A stretch of DNA of 23,421 bases from the NCBI GenBank assembly GCA_000431835.1, contig HF987911.1, positions 1 to 23,421 of the forward strand, in the 5' to 3' direction. This document shows positions 1 to 6,395 of the stretch, in pieces (position 1 is the first letter of the stretch; each line of letters begins with the position of its first letter). This DNA is from Succinatimonas sp. CAG:777 (GTDB taxonomy: Bacteria; Pseudomonadota; Gammaproteobacteria; Enterobacterales; Succinivibrionaceae). The translations under genes and the position numbers were made by a program. The notes below the pieces were generated by a model, which was not told where the DNA came from, did no database searches, and worked only from the letters and a program-made list of their open reading frames with translations.

Positions 1-439
1 ATTGAAGGGTCACCAGATCATTGGTGAGTTACGACAAATAGCTGGTCAACTACCGCTTTCAGTAGACGTATATATTGTCGTCATCCCCAGCAACGCCACC
101 TATTTTCTAATTATTTATCAACAAGTTATAGTTGTACAATTAAGTGCATATTTCAGTTCCAGTGCTAACTGTAAGAATTTCTGCACCGTACATTTCTACT
201 ATTTTATATTTTTATAATAATTTATTAAAATTATTTAATTTTATACATTTTTTATTTCTTTAATATATTCTTTCTATTTTTTAGCTCTAATATCTTTTCA
301 ATTATTTATTCTTTTAAATTCATATTATTAAATTTTTATTTTAAAAAATTTTTATAACATTATTCACTTTTTAAAAATCTTGGCATAAAGTTCGCATTAG
401 TAATACCACCTAAGTTAATAATTTCGAGAGGTGGATATT
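1..439. other. Non-coding AT-rich leader upstream of cas1
   Basis: I see no convincing gene here. A 71-codon open frame covers the first part but starts with TTG, has no ribosome binding site and has no protein-like composition. Positions 11-81 can fold into two stem-loops: CACCA/TGGTG at 11-26, and ACGACAA (31-37) with TTGTCGT (75-81) enclosing CTAC/GTAG. Positions 218-400 are almost pure A/T with long T runs, like a CRISPR leader or a strong promoter region. However, no repeat of CRISPR length recurs with regular spacing. The cas1 promoter must lie here; TTGGCA near 380 with TAATAC near 401 is a weak candidate. Confidence 0.5.
406..434 (+). promoter_or_regulatory. Hairpin covering the cas1 ribosome binding site
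   Basis: CCACCT at 406-411 pairs with AGGTGG at 429-434. The right arm overlaps the Shine-Dalgarno AGAGG (427-431) that serves the cas1 ATG at 440. Folding would hide the ribosome binding site, so translation of cas1 may be damped. The stem is only six base pairs with a 17-base loop, so the regulatory role is inference. Confidence 0.3.
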
Positions 440-1498
440 ATGGAAACTTCAAAACATTCTTTAGCTTCTTACATCGGTGACTTAAAGCAGACTTTATATT
501 TAACTCACAGATGCACTCATGTATCTATGCTCAATGACAATACACTGCTCATTGCAGCTGATAAGGAGAATGCTGAGAAAAGAATTTCTCTAGATAAGAT
601 CCGTCGACTAGTAATCATTGGTCACATCGGTAATGTTGACAGTGAAGTTCTATACCGCCTCATGATTAAGCAGATAACTGTAGATTTCATGGATGTATGG
701 GGCTATCCACAAGGTCAGCTTGAAGCCTCAAACAAAGATGAAAACTACTACATCACAGTTCAAGAGAATTTCTACCATTCAAGTGATGCTCTAGATCTTG
801 CTAAAAGAGTCATCATGGCAAAAGTAGTTAATGGTCGAGAACTAATAAGACGTAAGGCTGATCTTCAGAGAACTATGTGGGATCTTTGTTATTCCAATAT
901 CTACTGCGCCAAAAATGTTCCTGAACTTTTAGGAGCTGAAGGCTTTGCATCCCATATGTATTTTTCACTATGGGGTGATCTTATAAAGCCATACGGATTT
1001 GAGTGGACTGGTCGACTAAAGCATCCAGCACCAGATCCTGTTAACTACATGCTGTCTTTTGGCTATACCATACTCAGAAACAGATTAGCCTCTGCATTAA
1101 AAGCCAATGGACTTAACCCTCGCATCGGTTACTTCCATGCTCAAAGAGGAACACACTGTGCATTAGCATCTGATCTTATGGAGCAGTTCAGACCTTTTGT
1201 GGAAACAACAGTGCTAAAGCTCATAAGAAAATACGCTGTAAAGCCCAGTGACTTTATCAAAGATAAGAATGGGCTCTTTAAGCACAAGGATAAAGAGACC
1301 TTCTCAGTCATCTTGCATGCCTTTGAGCACATGTTTTCTAACATCTACAACATCTACTGGGGATGCAACAGCTGTTGGAACAGGCAAAGACGATCTTTAA
1401 ATGAGCTCATTGAAGACTGCGCTCAAAACTATGCCCTGCTACTAAAAAATAGCGACACAGTCTGCACATGGAGGTTAGTACCATGCAAAGATTTTTGA
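440..1498 (+). CDS. cas1: CRISPR-associated endonuclease Cas1
   Basis: Cas1 is the metal-dependent integrase that, with Cas2, inserts new spacers into a CRISPR array. The C-terminal half carries the family signature: GAEG with the first catalytic Glu (residue 167 counted from the ATG), a DPVNYMLSFGY segment, then GYFHAQRG with the catalytic His (233) and SDLMEQFRP with the catalytic Asp (245). All three metal ligands are intact. The N-terminal beta domain starts near LKQTLYL. Length, 352 residues, is normal. An in-frame GTG at 431 is possible, but AGAGG lies eight bases before the ATG at 440. The gene overlaps cas2 by 16 bases. No cas4, reverse transcriptase domain or effector is fused or adjacent within the window, so the CRISPR subtype cannot be named. 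Confidence 0.95.
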   Translation: METSKHSLASYIGDLKQTLYLTHRCTHVSMLNDNTLLIAADKENAEKRISLDKIRRLVIIGHIGNVDSEVLYRLMIKQITVDFMDVWGYPQGQLEASNKDENYYITVQENFYHSSDALDLAKRVIMAKVVNGRELIRRKADLQRTMWDLCYSNIYCAKNVPELLGAEGFASHMYFSLWGDLIKPYGFEWTGRLKHPAPDPVNYMLSFGYTILRNRLASALKANGLNPRIGYFHAQRGTHCALASDLMEQFRPFVETTVLKLIRKYAVKPSDFIKDKNGLFKHKDKETFSVILHAFEHMFSNIYNIYWGCNSCWNRQRRSLNELIEDCAQNYALLLKNSDTVCTWRLVPCKDF

Positions 1499-1746
1499 TC
1501 GCTTATGACATTAGCAAGAACGGCATTAGAGGCAAGGTTTACAGACTTCTTAAAAAGAAGGCTGTAAGTGTACAAAAGTCAGTGTTCTTTTTTGAAGGGA
1601 CCAACAATGAGCTTATAAAGCTTGAACACAGGCTTTCGTCATTGATTGAGAACACAGACAGCCTGTTTGTAATGCCATGTTGTGAAGCGTGCTACGCACG
1701 CTCACGAGTTTACTCAAAACAACAAGATAACTTAATCGCTGTATAA
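1483..1746 (+). CDS. cas2: CRISPR-associated protein Cas2
   Basis: Cas2 is the small ferredoxin-fold dimer that bridges two Cas1 dimers during spacer integration. The 87-residue product starts MQRFLIAYDIS with the conserved Asp at position 9 at the end of the first strand, followed by a helix (RGKVYRLLKK), the SVFFFEG strand and a late FVMPCC segment. An ATG at 1468 is also in frame, but GGAGG at 1470-1474 sits eight bases before the ATG at 1483, which also gives the standard Cas2 N-terminus. It overlaps the end of cas1, so the two are translated together. It is followed after eight bases by an unknown gene rather than by a CRISPR array, which is unusual for an adaptation operon. Confidence 0.93.
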   Translation: MQRFLIAYDISKNGIRGKVYRLLKKKAVSVQKSVFFFEGTNNELIKLEHRLSSLIENTDSLFVMPCCEACYARSRVYSKQQDNLIAV

Positions 1747-1754
1747 GGATAAAC

Positions 1755-1982
1755 ATGAAGAGTTTCTATAAAGAGCACAAGAAAATGTCAGAACTGAATG
1801 CTTTAAAGCTAACCGAGATCGACACAGACACTAAAGACGGAGAGCTTGTTGTGATCTTAAAGCTAAAGTCAATTTTAGGCATTCAGTTTCACTTGGAGCT
1901 TGATAGGACTGATCTTGAGTTTTTAAGTGACTGCTATGCCTTAGATGAGGATGAGTTAGCAAAGAAATATAACCATGATTAA
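1755..1982 (+). CDS. Unknown 75-residue protein in the cas1-cas2 operon
   Basis: I do not recognise this protein. It begins eight bases after cas2 with AAGGA six bases before the ATG and ends just before a strong terminator, so it is the third gene of the cas operon. The N-terminus is basic (KEHKK). The middle reads like two beta strands (ELVVILKLKSILGIQFHLEL) and the C-terminus is acidic and helical (LDEDELAKKY). It has no Cas4-like cysteines, no nuclease motif and no membrane segment. A Cas accessory factor, a small regulator of acquisition or an unrelated passenger are all possible. That it is a real gene is well supported by spacing and ribosome binding site. Confidence 0.75.
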   Translation: MKSFYKEHKKMSELNALKLTEIDTDTKDGELVVILKLKSILGIQFHLELDRTDLEFLSDCYALDEDELAKKYNHD

Positions 1983-1990
1983 GGGGACTT

Positions 1991-2039
1991 GCTGTGCAAA
2001 GCGGCTTTGACAGGACACAGCCCTTTGCACAGCCTTTTT
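1991..2039 (+). terminator. Rho-independent terminator of the cas operon
   Basis: GCTGTGCAAAG (1991-2001) pairs perfectly with CTTTGCACAGC (2023-2033). An inner GGCT/AGCC pair lies in the loop and TTTTT follows. It closes the cas1-cas2-75-codon unit nine bases after the stop codon, separating it from the next cluster. Confidence 0.9.
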
Positions 2040-2105
2040 GAAGATTAGTAAGCGTAATTAACGCTGTTATAAAAAAGACAAAACATAATTCTATAGGAGA
2101 TAACA

Positions 2106-2618
2106 ATGATCCACTTTACCGAGCACGCAAAAGAGAGAATGGCACAGAGAAACATCAGAGAAGAAATCATCACCGAGAATCTTGAGATGTTCTACAGATA
2201 CGGCTTTTGGAATGATAGAGGCGACAGACTTACCTTAAACACCAAGTCTGAGATCATTCACAACATGATCAAGATGAAGCAGCACATGCTTTTGATAGTA
2301 AAGCAAAAGCTACAGGCGCTAAAACACAAGTCACTAAGTGAAAACAAGGACTCTGTGGAAAGTAGCATTGAAGCTACAACAGTGGCTATACATCATGATC
2401 GTGCAAATAAAAGGGCTCTGCTTACAGCTTTGTACAAGCGAGTAAATAAGAAGCTCAAGTCTTTGCAGAGACTAGAGAGAAAAGAGGTACTTACCCTAGT
2501 GCTGCGTGATGATCACGTCATTACCGTCTACAAAAAGGTAAAGCGCGACAAGGCTAATACAGAAGCTAAGTCTAAGAGAGCTCGCAGTATTGAAAAGTCC
2601 TTCCTAATGCTTATGTAG
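2106..2618 (+). CDS. DUF4258-like protein with a basic helical insertion
   Basis: The first 17 residues (HFTEHAKERMAQRNI) match the opening of DUF4258-type domains, which start with His and an ERM-x-R-x-I helix. Residues 127-143 (EVLTLVLRDDHVITVY) match the final beta strands of that fold. Between them lies a highly charged, largely helical stretch of roughly 75 residues (about 47-124), rich in Lys and Arg, where the family normally has only a short link. The C-terminal tail (RDKANTEAKSKRAR) is also basic, which fits nucleic-acid binding. The start is supported by AGGAG seven bases upstream of the ATG. DUF4258 proteins are common on plasmids and phages and some resemble RelE/BrnT-like toxins; no function can be assigned here. 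Confidence 0.65.
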   Translation: MIHFTEHAKERMAQRNIREEIITENLEMFYRYGFWNDRGDRLTLNTKSEIIHNMIKMKQHMLLIVKQKLQALKHKSLSENKDSVESSIEATTVAIHHDRANKRALLTALYKRVNKKLKSLQRLERKEVLTLVLRDDHVITVYKKVKRDKANTEAKSKRARSIEKSFLMLM

Positions 2619-2730
2619 CAAGTAAGCAAGAGCGTGTGTGTAAGCTACTAAATACGCGCTCTAGGTTATAAAGGCATACAAACGATCTTAGTGATTCTCT
2701 AGTAAATGGATTCAGACACAGGAGCCAAAC

Positions 2731-2883
2731 ATGAAAACAACAAAAGTAAAAGTCAGAAACTTTGTGCAGGAGCATGTCATGCTCTTTAACAGCCCTAAGA
2801 TCTTCTGTGACCGTAAAAAGGCCATGAAGTCAGGATATCAAAAGCACAAATCAGATTACAGACAAAACTGGAGGCAGCTATGA
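2731..2883 (+). CDS. Small basic 50-residue protein
   Basis: This short gene has a good ribosome binding site (AGGAG at 2720-2724, six bases before the ATG) and its TGA overlaps the next ATG in an ATGA junction, which argues for translational coupling. The product is strongly basic, with a CDRKKAMKSGYQKHKSD segment near residues 26-42. That pattern recalls small basic proteins of phages and plasmids with RDRKKA-x-K-x-GY-x-KHK, but I cannot name the family with certainty. It has one Cys and no second zinc ligand pair. RNA or DNA binding would fit the charge. Confidence 0.65.
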   Translation: MKTTKVKVRNFVQEHVMLFNSPKIFCDRKKAMKSGYQKHKSDYRQNWRQL

Positions 2884-3164
2884 TAGGCTTTACAGTATTC
2901 ATATTAGGCTTATTTGCCATTCTCTTCATATGCGAGATAGCTACCAAGGTTGATACTAACTTAAAAGTTAAGAAACTAGACCGACAAAGTCAGCAGAGCT
3001 ATAAGAAAAGAGAACAGGAACTAATTGAAAAAGAGCTTTTAAGTTCTCTAATAAACCGCGAGATCGATGCTCAGAATTCACTTGAACGATCAGTTGAAAG
3101 ATTTAGATCCTTACCACCTGATGTTCAGGAGAAGATCTTGCAAAGGATTGGTAGAAGGAAATAG
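2880..3164 (+). CDS. Small membrane-anchored coiled-coil protein
   Basis: The 94-residue product begins with a hydrophobic helix (residues 2-20, FTVFILGLFAILFICEIA) and continues as a charged helix rich in Lys, Glu and Gln to the C-terminus, which looks like a cytoplasmic coiled coil ending in a basic GRRK tail. It is translationally coupled by a four-base overlap to the 50-residue gene before it, and a terminator follows. I do not recognise a family. A membrane anchor or holin-like accessory role would be speculation. Confidence 0.6.
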   Translation: MIGFTVFILGLFAILFICEIATKVDTNLKVKKLDRQSQQSYKKREQELIEKELLSSLINREIDAQNSLERSVERFRSLPPDVQEKILQRIGRRK

Positions 3165-3171
3165 CTTAAGC

Positions 3172-3202
3172 AACTTGTCCTGCAATTAGACAAGTTATTT
3201 TT
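3172..3202 (+). terminator. Rho-independent terminator after the small-gene cluster
   Basis: AACTTGTC (3172-3179) pairs with GACAAGTT (3189-3196) and is followed by ATTTTT. It stands eight bases beyond the preceding stop codon and between convergent genes. Confidence 0.75.
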
Positions 3203-3246
3203 CAATCTTCCTACAGGGGTAAAAAGAAGTAAGTTTAAAATTACTT

Positions 3247-3663
3247 TTACTGCTTAAGCACACCACTATCATTAAATCCATGCTTTAACAATCTTAATGA
3301 ACCATCAATAGGATCATTGTTATCGTTTGACTTAACAGTAACTACTCCTTCTTCTTCTAACATGCCAATAGCACTTTCTTGTTTAAAGAGGTGTTTAGGT
3401 GAGTTCTTTAAACTTTGAGCTACACTCTTTTGCAGTGGTTCTACATGATCTTTTGACATTAAAGTAAAGTCATGAAGTGCTTTTGAAAAATTTGAACAGA
3501 TAAATTCTGATGGGGATTTACCATCTAAAAAAGCTAATACCTCAATTAAAGCTGATAATTGAGCACTTGGTCTTACACTTAAAACTTTATAGCTGTTTAC
3601 ATTCTCAGCTTTAATTCTGCCTTCATCTAAAGCTCTGTTTTGAATATCCTGAATAATGCTCAT
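3247..3663 (-). CDS. RHH-like small protein, unknown function
   Basis: This 138-residue protein is not recognised by family. Residues 24-67 fit a ribbon-helix-helix arrangement: a short strand (YKVLSVRP), a helix (SAQLSALIEVLAFLDG), then a turn and second helix (SPSEFICSNFSKALHDF). Such domains bind DNA as dimers, often as antitoxins or plasmid regulators. The C-terminal half is polar with no clear motif. AGAAGG lies about six bases before the ATG. It sits downstream of, and in the same direction as, another RHH-like gene. Function as a regulator is inference from predicted fold only. Confidence 0.6.
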   Translation of the reverse strand: MSIIQDIQNRALDEGRIKAENVNSYKVLSVRPSAQLSALIEVLAFLDGKSPSEFICSNFSKALHDFTLMSKDHVEPLQKSVAQSLKNSPKHLFKQESAIGMLEEEGVVTVKSNDNNDPIDGSLRLLKHGFNDSGVLKQ

Positions 3664-3765
3664 TTGATACCTTCTAATATGCCTTACTGTCTAGGCGTGT
3701 CTACCGCCAGTTAGGCGAAAACCGCGCTCAAGCTAAATCTTTGTGATTCTGAAAATATGTGATGC

Positions 3766-3843
3766 TTAAGGCTGTATCTTTACTGTCTCTACACTTTCTC
3801 TATCAAGATTTTGCAAAAGCTTTATGTACCTTTCGTTACTCAC
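3766..3843 (-). CDS. Possible 25-residue micro-ORF overlapping the RHH gene end
   Basis: A GTG start overlaps the last codons of the RHH-like gene upstream, with AAGG a few bases before it, and the frame reads 25 protein-like residues (starting SNERYIKLLQNLDRES) to TAA. It could be a coupled microprotein. It could also be the former C-terminus of the RHH protein, now out of frame after a small indel. Its shortness makes it doubtful. Confidence 0.25.
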   Translation of the reverse strand: MSNERYIKLLQNLDRESVETVKIQP

Positions 3844-4414
3844 TTTTACCTTCATTCTTTCTTTGATACTTTGTCAAAAGATTCCACTTTTCAAGACTCT
3901 TAAAAAGCATCTTGTATTGAGATGAGGAGATAAGATCCTCGCGCTCACAAAACTGCAGCAGTTTTACCCCCACCTGCAGATAGCTGTCTGAATGGGCAAC
4001 ACCTTCATGCTGAGATCCTGTCTTTTTACCACTAGGTCCATAGGTTAGTACTGATGAAACAAAGTAAGGAACAGATGCTACCTCATCTGTCCATGAAGAT
4101 ACGTTTGATGACAACTCTCCCCTTTTAGCATAAGCATCAGCTATAAGACCAATAGCTAAGGCTACGTCAGCTGCGACACCTTCTTCATGAAGAGATTTTT
4201 TAAGATAGGTACATAAGATAAGTTCTATAAGATCAGACTTATTCTTGATGCCATAGTGATCTTGCAGAGCATTTAGTAAATTCAAATCGTCATTGTCGAA
4301 TTTGACATTGTATTTCTTTTCACTAGAGCTTTGGATTAATGGTAACTGAGGCTCATTAAAGCAGCCTTTATCGACCTCAACACTGTGTTTTTCAGAGCCT
4401 ATTTTTTTACTCAT
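3836..4414 (-). CDS. RHH-type putative DNA-binding protein, 192 residues
   Basis: Residues 33-74 read as a classic ribbon-helix-helix: a strand (KKYNVKF), helix A (NDDLNLLNALQDHYGI), then a KNKSDL turn and helix B (LIELILCTYLKK). The rest, about 118 residues, has a helical segment (ADVALAIGLIADAYAKRG) and no recognised motif. The family is not known to me; plasmid-borne regulators with an RHH domain and a variable C-terminal domain look like this. A GAGG lies upstream of the ATG. Directly in front of the gene are three AAGTCAA half-sites (4442-4480) next to a TATAAT on the minus strand, so it probably represses its own promoter. Confidence 0.65.
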   Translation of the reverse strand: MSKKIGSEKHSVEVDKGCFNEPQLPLIQSSSEKKYNVKFDNDDLNLLNALQDHYGIKNKSDLIELILCTYLKKSLHEEGVAADVALAIGLIADAYAKRGELSSNVSSWTDEVASVPYFVSSVLTYGPSGKKTGSQHEGVAHSDSYLQVGVKLLQFCEREDLISSSQYKMLFKSLEKWNLLTKYQRKNEGKSE

Positions 4415-4441
4415 ACAAGCCTCATATCAATAATATTGTTT

Positions 4442-4480
4442 AAGTCAATTATATTCATTTTTTAAGTCAAATTTTGACTT
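4442..4480. promoter_or_regulatory. Candidate operator: AAGTCAA half-sites spaced 22 bp
   Basis: AAGTCAA occurs at 4442-4448 and again at 4464-4470, exactly 22 bases (about two helical turns) apart. The second copy is the left arm of a perfect 17-base palindrome, AAGTCAAA-T-TTTGACTT (4464-4480). On the minus strand a TATAAT (4448-4453) abuts the first half-site. This is the layout expected of a self-repressing RHH protein, whose dimers bind short directly or inversely repeated boxes. That the adjacent gene product is the binder is inference. Confidence 0.5.
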
Positions 4481-4684
4481 ATTTAAGATTAAAGCTTAAT
4501 TGCTTGACCAGACTCAAATATTTTTCTTTTTTATAATTCACTTATATAAGCCATTTATTCAAGGTATTTACAAAAGTTTGCTTTAAAAATTGCATTTTTT
4601 GCAAGTATTTAAGCAGGTACTTTCAAAAGACATGAGAAGATAGGCATCTTCACTTTTTTACTTGTATAATGGAGATGTAATCTA

Positions 4685-6295
4685 ATGAAGAAACTTGATA
4701 ATTCAAGAGAGAAATTTATGTCTGTTAATGTTGATAACTTAAACTTTCAAATGGTAAGAAACTCTGAGTATGTAGACAAGTCAGATTTAATTACTTTAAC
4801 TAATAATATTATCAACATTGAAAAGCGTTTTATATGTGTGACACGACCAAGACGTTTTGGAAAGAGTGTTACTGTTAAAATGCTAAATGCGTACTATTCA
4901 AAAGGATGTGATTCCAAGGCACTTTTCTCTGATCTAAAAATTGCCTCAACCACAGATTTTGAAAGGCACTTAAATCAGCATGATGTCATCTATCTTGATA
5001 TGACCGAATTTGCTGATGACAATGGCAATGGTGATTTGTATCTTGAGAATCTAAATACTGATGTTGTCTCAGAATTGAAAGATACATATTCTGAATGCTT
5101 TGAAAAAGAAAAGAATTATTCCTTACCAGAAGCTATTCGTTGCTTAAATAATAGATTTATCTTTATTATAGACGAATGGGATTTTGTCTTTAGAGAATAC
5201 CCAAACAACACAAATTTACATAAAAACTTCATTGACCTTTTAAGAGCTTTATTTAAAGGAGTTGGTGAGCGTTATGTTGAATTTGTTTACATGACCGGTA
5301 TTCTACCTATTGCAAGATACAACACTCAGTCAGCACTAAATAACTTTAGCGAATATACCATCTTAAATCCAGGTAAGTTCGCTAAGTACTATGGCTTTAC
5401 AGAAGACGAAGTTAAGACACTGTGTGAAAAATATCATCTTGATTTTGATACCACCAAATTCTGGTACGACGGCTATAAAGTAGGTGGGTATGAGCTTTAT
5501 AATCCAAATTCTATCATTGAGCTTATCAATCACAGAACTTTTGAAAGTTACTGGTCAAATACATCTGCCTATGGTCTTGTAAAAGAAGCTATCAATCTGA
5601 ATTTTGAAGGACTTAAAGACGATATCATTAAACTGTGTTCTGGTGATACCATTTCAATTCCTCTACCAGAGATTAAAAGTTACAATACAGCAGATCTTAA
5701 TTTTAAAAATAAAGTAGCAATCTATATTTATCTGGTTCATTTAGGATATCTAGGTTGTAATCTAGAGGAAGGCATTATCTATGTTCCTAATGAGGAAACT
5801 AGACTTGAGCTTTTAAATTCTGTAAAAGAAAATCACTGGCCTAAATTTGAGAGTGCTTTAAAGCTTTCAGAACAGGTTGTGGTAGCTACTTACAATAAAG
5901 ATGCAGAAACTGTAGCCAATCTGCTTTCTAAAATTCATGAGGATAAAGTACCGGCACTTGAGTACAACAATGAAAGTGCTTTACGCTATGTCGTCCTGAT
6001 GGCATACCTAGCAACTGAAAGCTACTACCTGGCTCCATTAAATGAGTTTCCAACAGGAAAAGGTTTTGCTGATATTGTCTATCTGCCAATTTCAGCTAAT
6101 TCTAAAAGTAAGCCTGCTTTAATTATTGAACTTAAAAAGGATGCAAGTTCAAAGGTAGCTCTTGAGCAGATAAAAGAGCGTGACTACGTTTCAAGAGTAA
6201 AAGAGTACACTGACAACATTCTTTTAATCGGCATTAACTACGACTCTAAAACCAAGCAACACACTTGTGAAATTGAAGAATATCAAAATAGCTAA
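4685..6295 (+). CDS. AAA-ATPase-like / PD-(D/E)XK nuclease domain protein
   Basis: The protein joins an N-terminal AAA-ATPase-like domain (PF09820 type) to a C-terminal PD-(D/E)XK nuclease-like domain (DUF1703 type), the usual architecture of this large family in gut anaerobes. A Walker A-like RPRRFGKS lies at 54-61 and Walker B at 160-166 (FIIDEWD). A TGILPIARY segment and the FWYDGY motif follow. At the C-terminus, FAD463 with E482-L-K484 supplies the nuclease-type acidic triad. Length, 536 residues, is normal and nothing is truncated. A GGAG lies about ten bases before the ATG; a second ATG at 4718 is possible. It is divergently placed to the RHH gene. The family's cellular role is not settled; defence or mobile-element links have been suggested. 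Confidence 0.9.
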   Translation: MKKLDNSREKFMSVNVDNLNFQMVRNSEYVDKSDLITLTNNIINIEKRFICVTRPRRFGKSVTVKMLNAYYSKGCDSKALFSDLKIASTTDFERHLNQHDVIYLDMTEFADDNGNGDLYLENLNTDVVSELKDTYSECFEKEKNYSLPEAIRCLNNRFIFIIDEWDFVFREYPNNTNLHKNFIDLLRALFKGVGERYVEFVYMTGILPIARYNTQSALNNFSEYTILNPGKFAKYYGFTEDEVKTLCEKYHLDFDTTKFWYDGYKVGGYELYNPNSIIELINHRTFESYWSNTSAYGLVKEAINLNFEGLKDDIIKLCSGDTISIPLPEIKSYNTADLNFKNKVAIYIYLVHLGYLGCNLEEGIIYVPNEETRLELLNSVKENHWPKFESALKLSEQVVVATYNKDAETVANLLSKIHEDKVPALEYNNESALRYVVLMAYLATESYYLAPLNEFPTGKGFADIVYLPISANSKSKPALIIELKKDASSKVALEQIKERDYVSRVKEYTDNILLIGINYDSKTKQHTCEIEEYQNS

Positions 6296-6395
6296 GAAGT
6301 TAAGGCATACGACCTAAAACATCTTAAGATTTAGAACGTGCTGTGAATATATCTTAACAATGGGTTCAGTCCCAAACTTTTAAAAGCATACTGAA

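Noticed and set aside
50..65. CTAC-loop-GTAG resembling a Cas12a-type crRNA stem
   Set aside because: The loop is eight bases and the flanking AATTT-type handle is absent; it occurs once, so it is not a CRISPR repeat.
2..217. 71-codon open frame at the left edge
   Set aside because: TTG start, no ribosome binding site, low-complexity end and no protein-like pattern; the region fits non-coding DNA better.
218..400. AT-rich stretch as a CRISPR leader with an array to its left
   Set aside because: No repeat recurs in 1-217 at a 60-75 base period, so an array starting here is not supported.
1831..2106. 91-codon minus-strand frame across the cas operon end
   Set aside because: It is the shadow of the 75-codon gene and the terminator hairpin.
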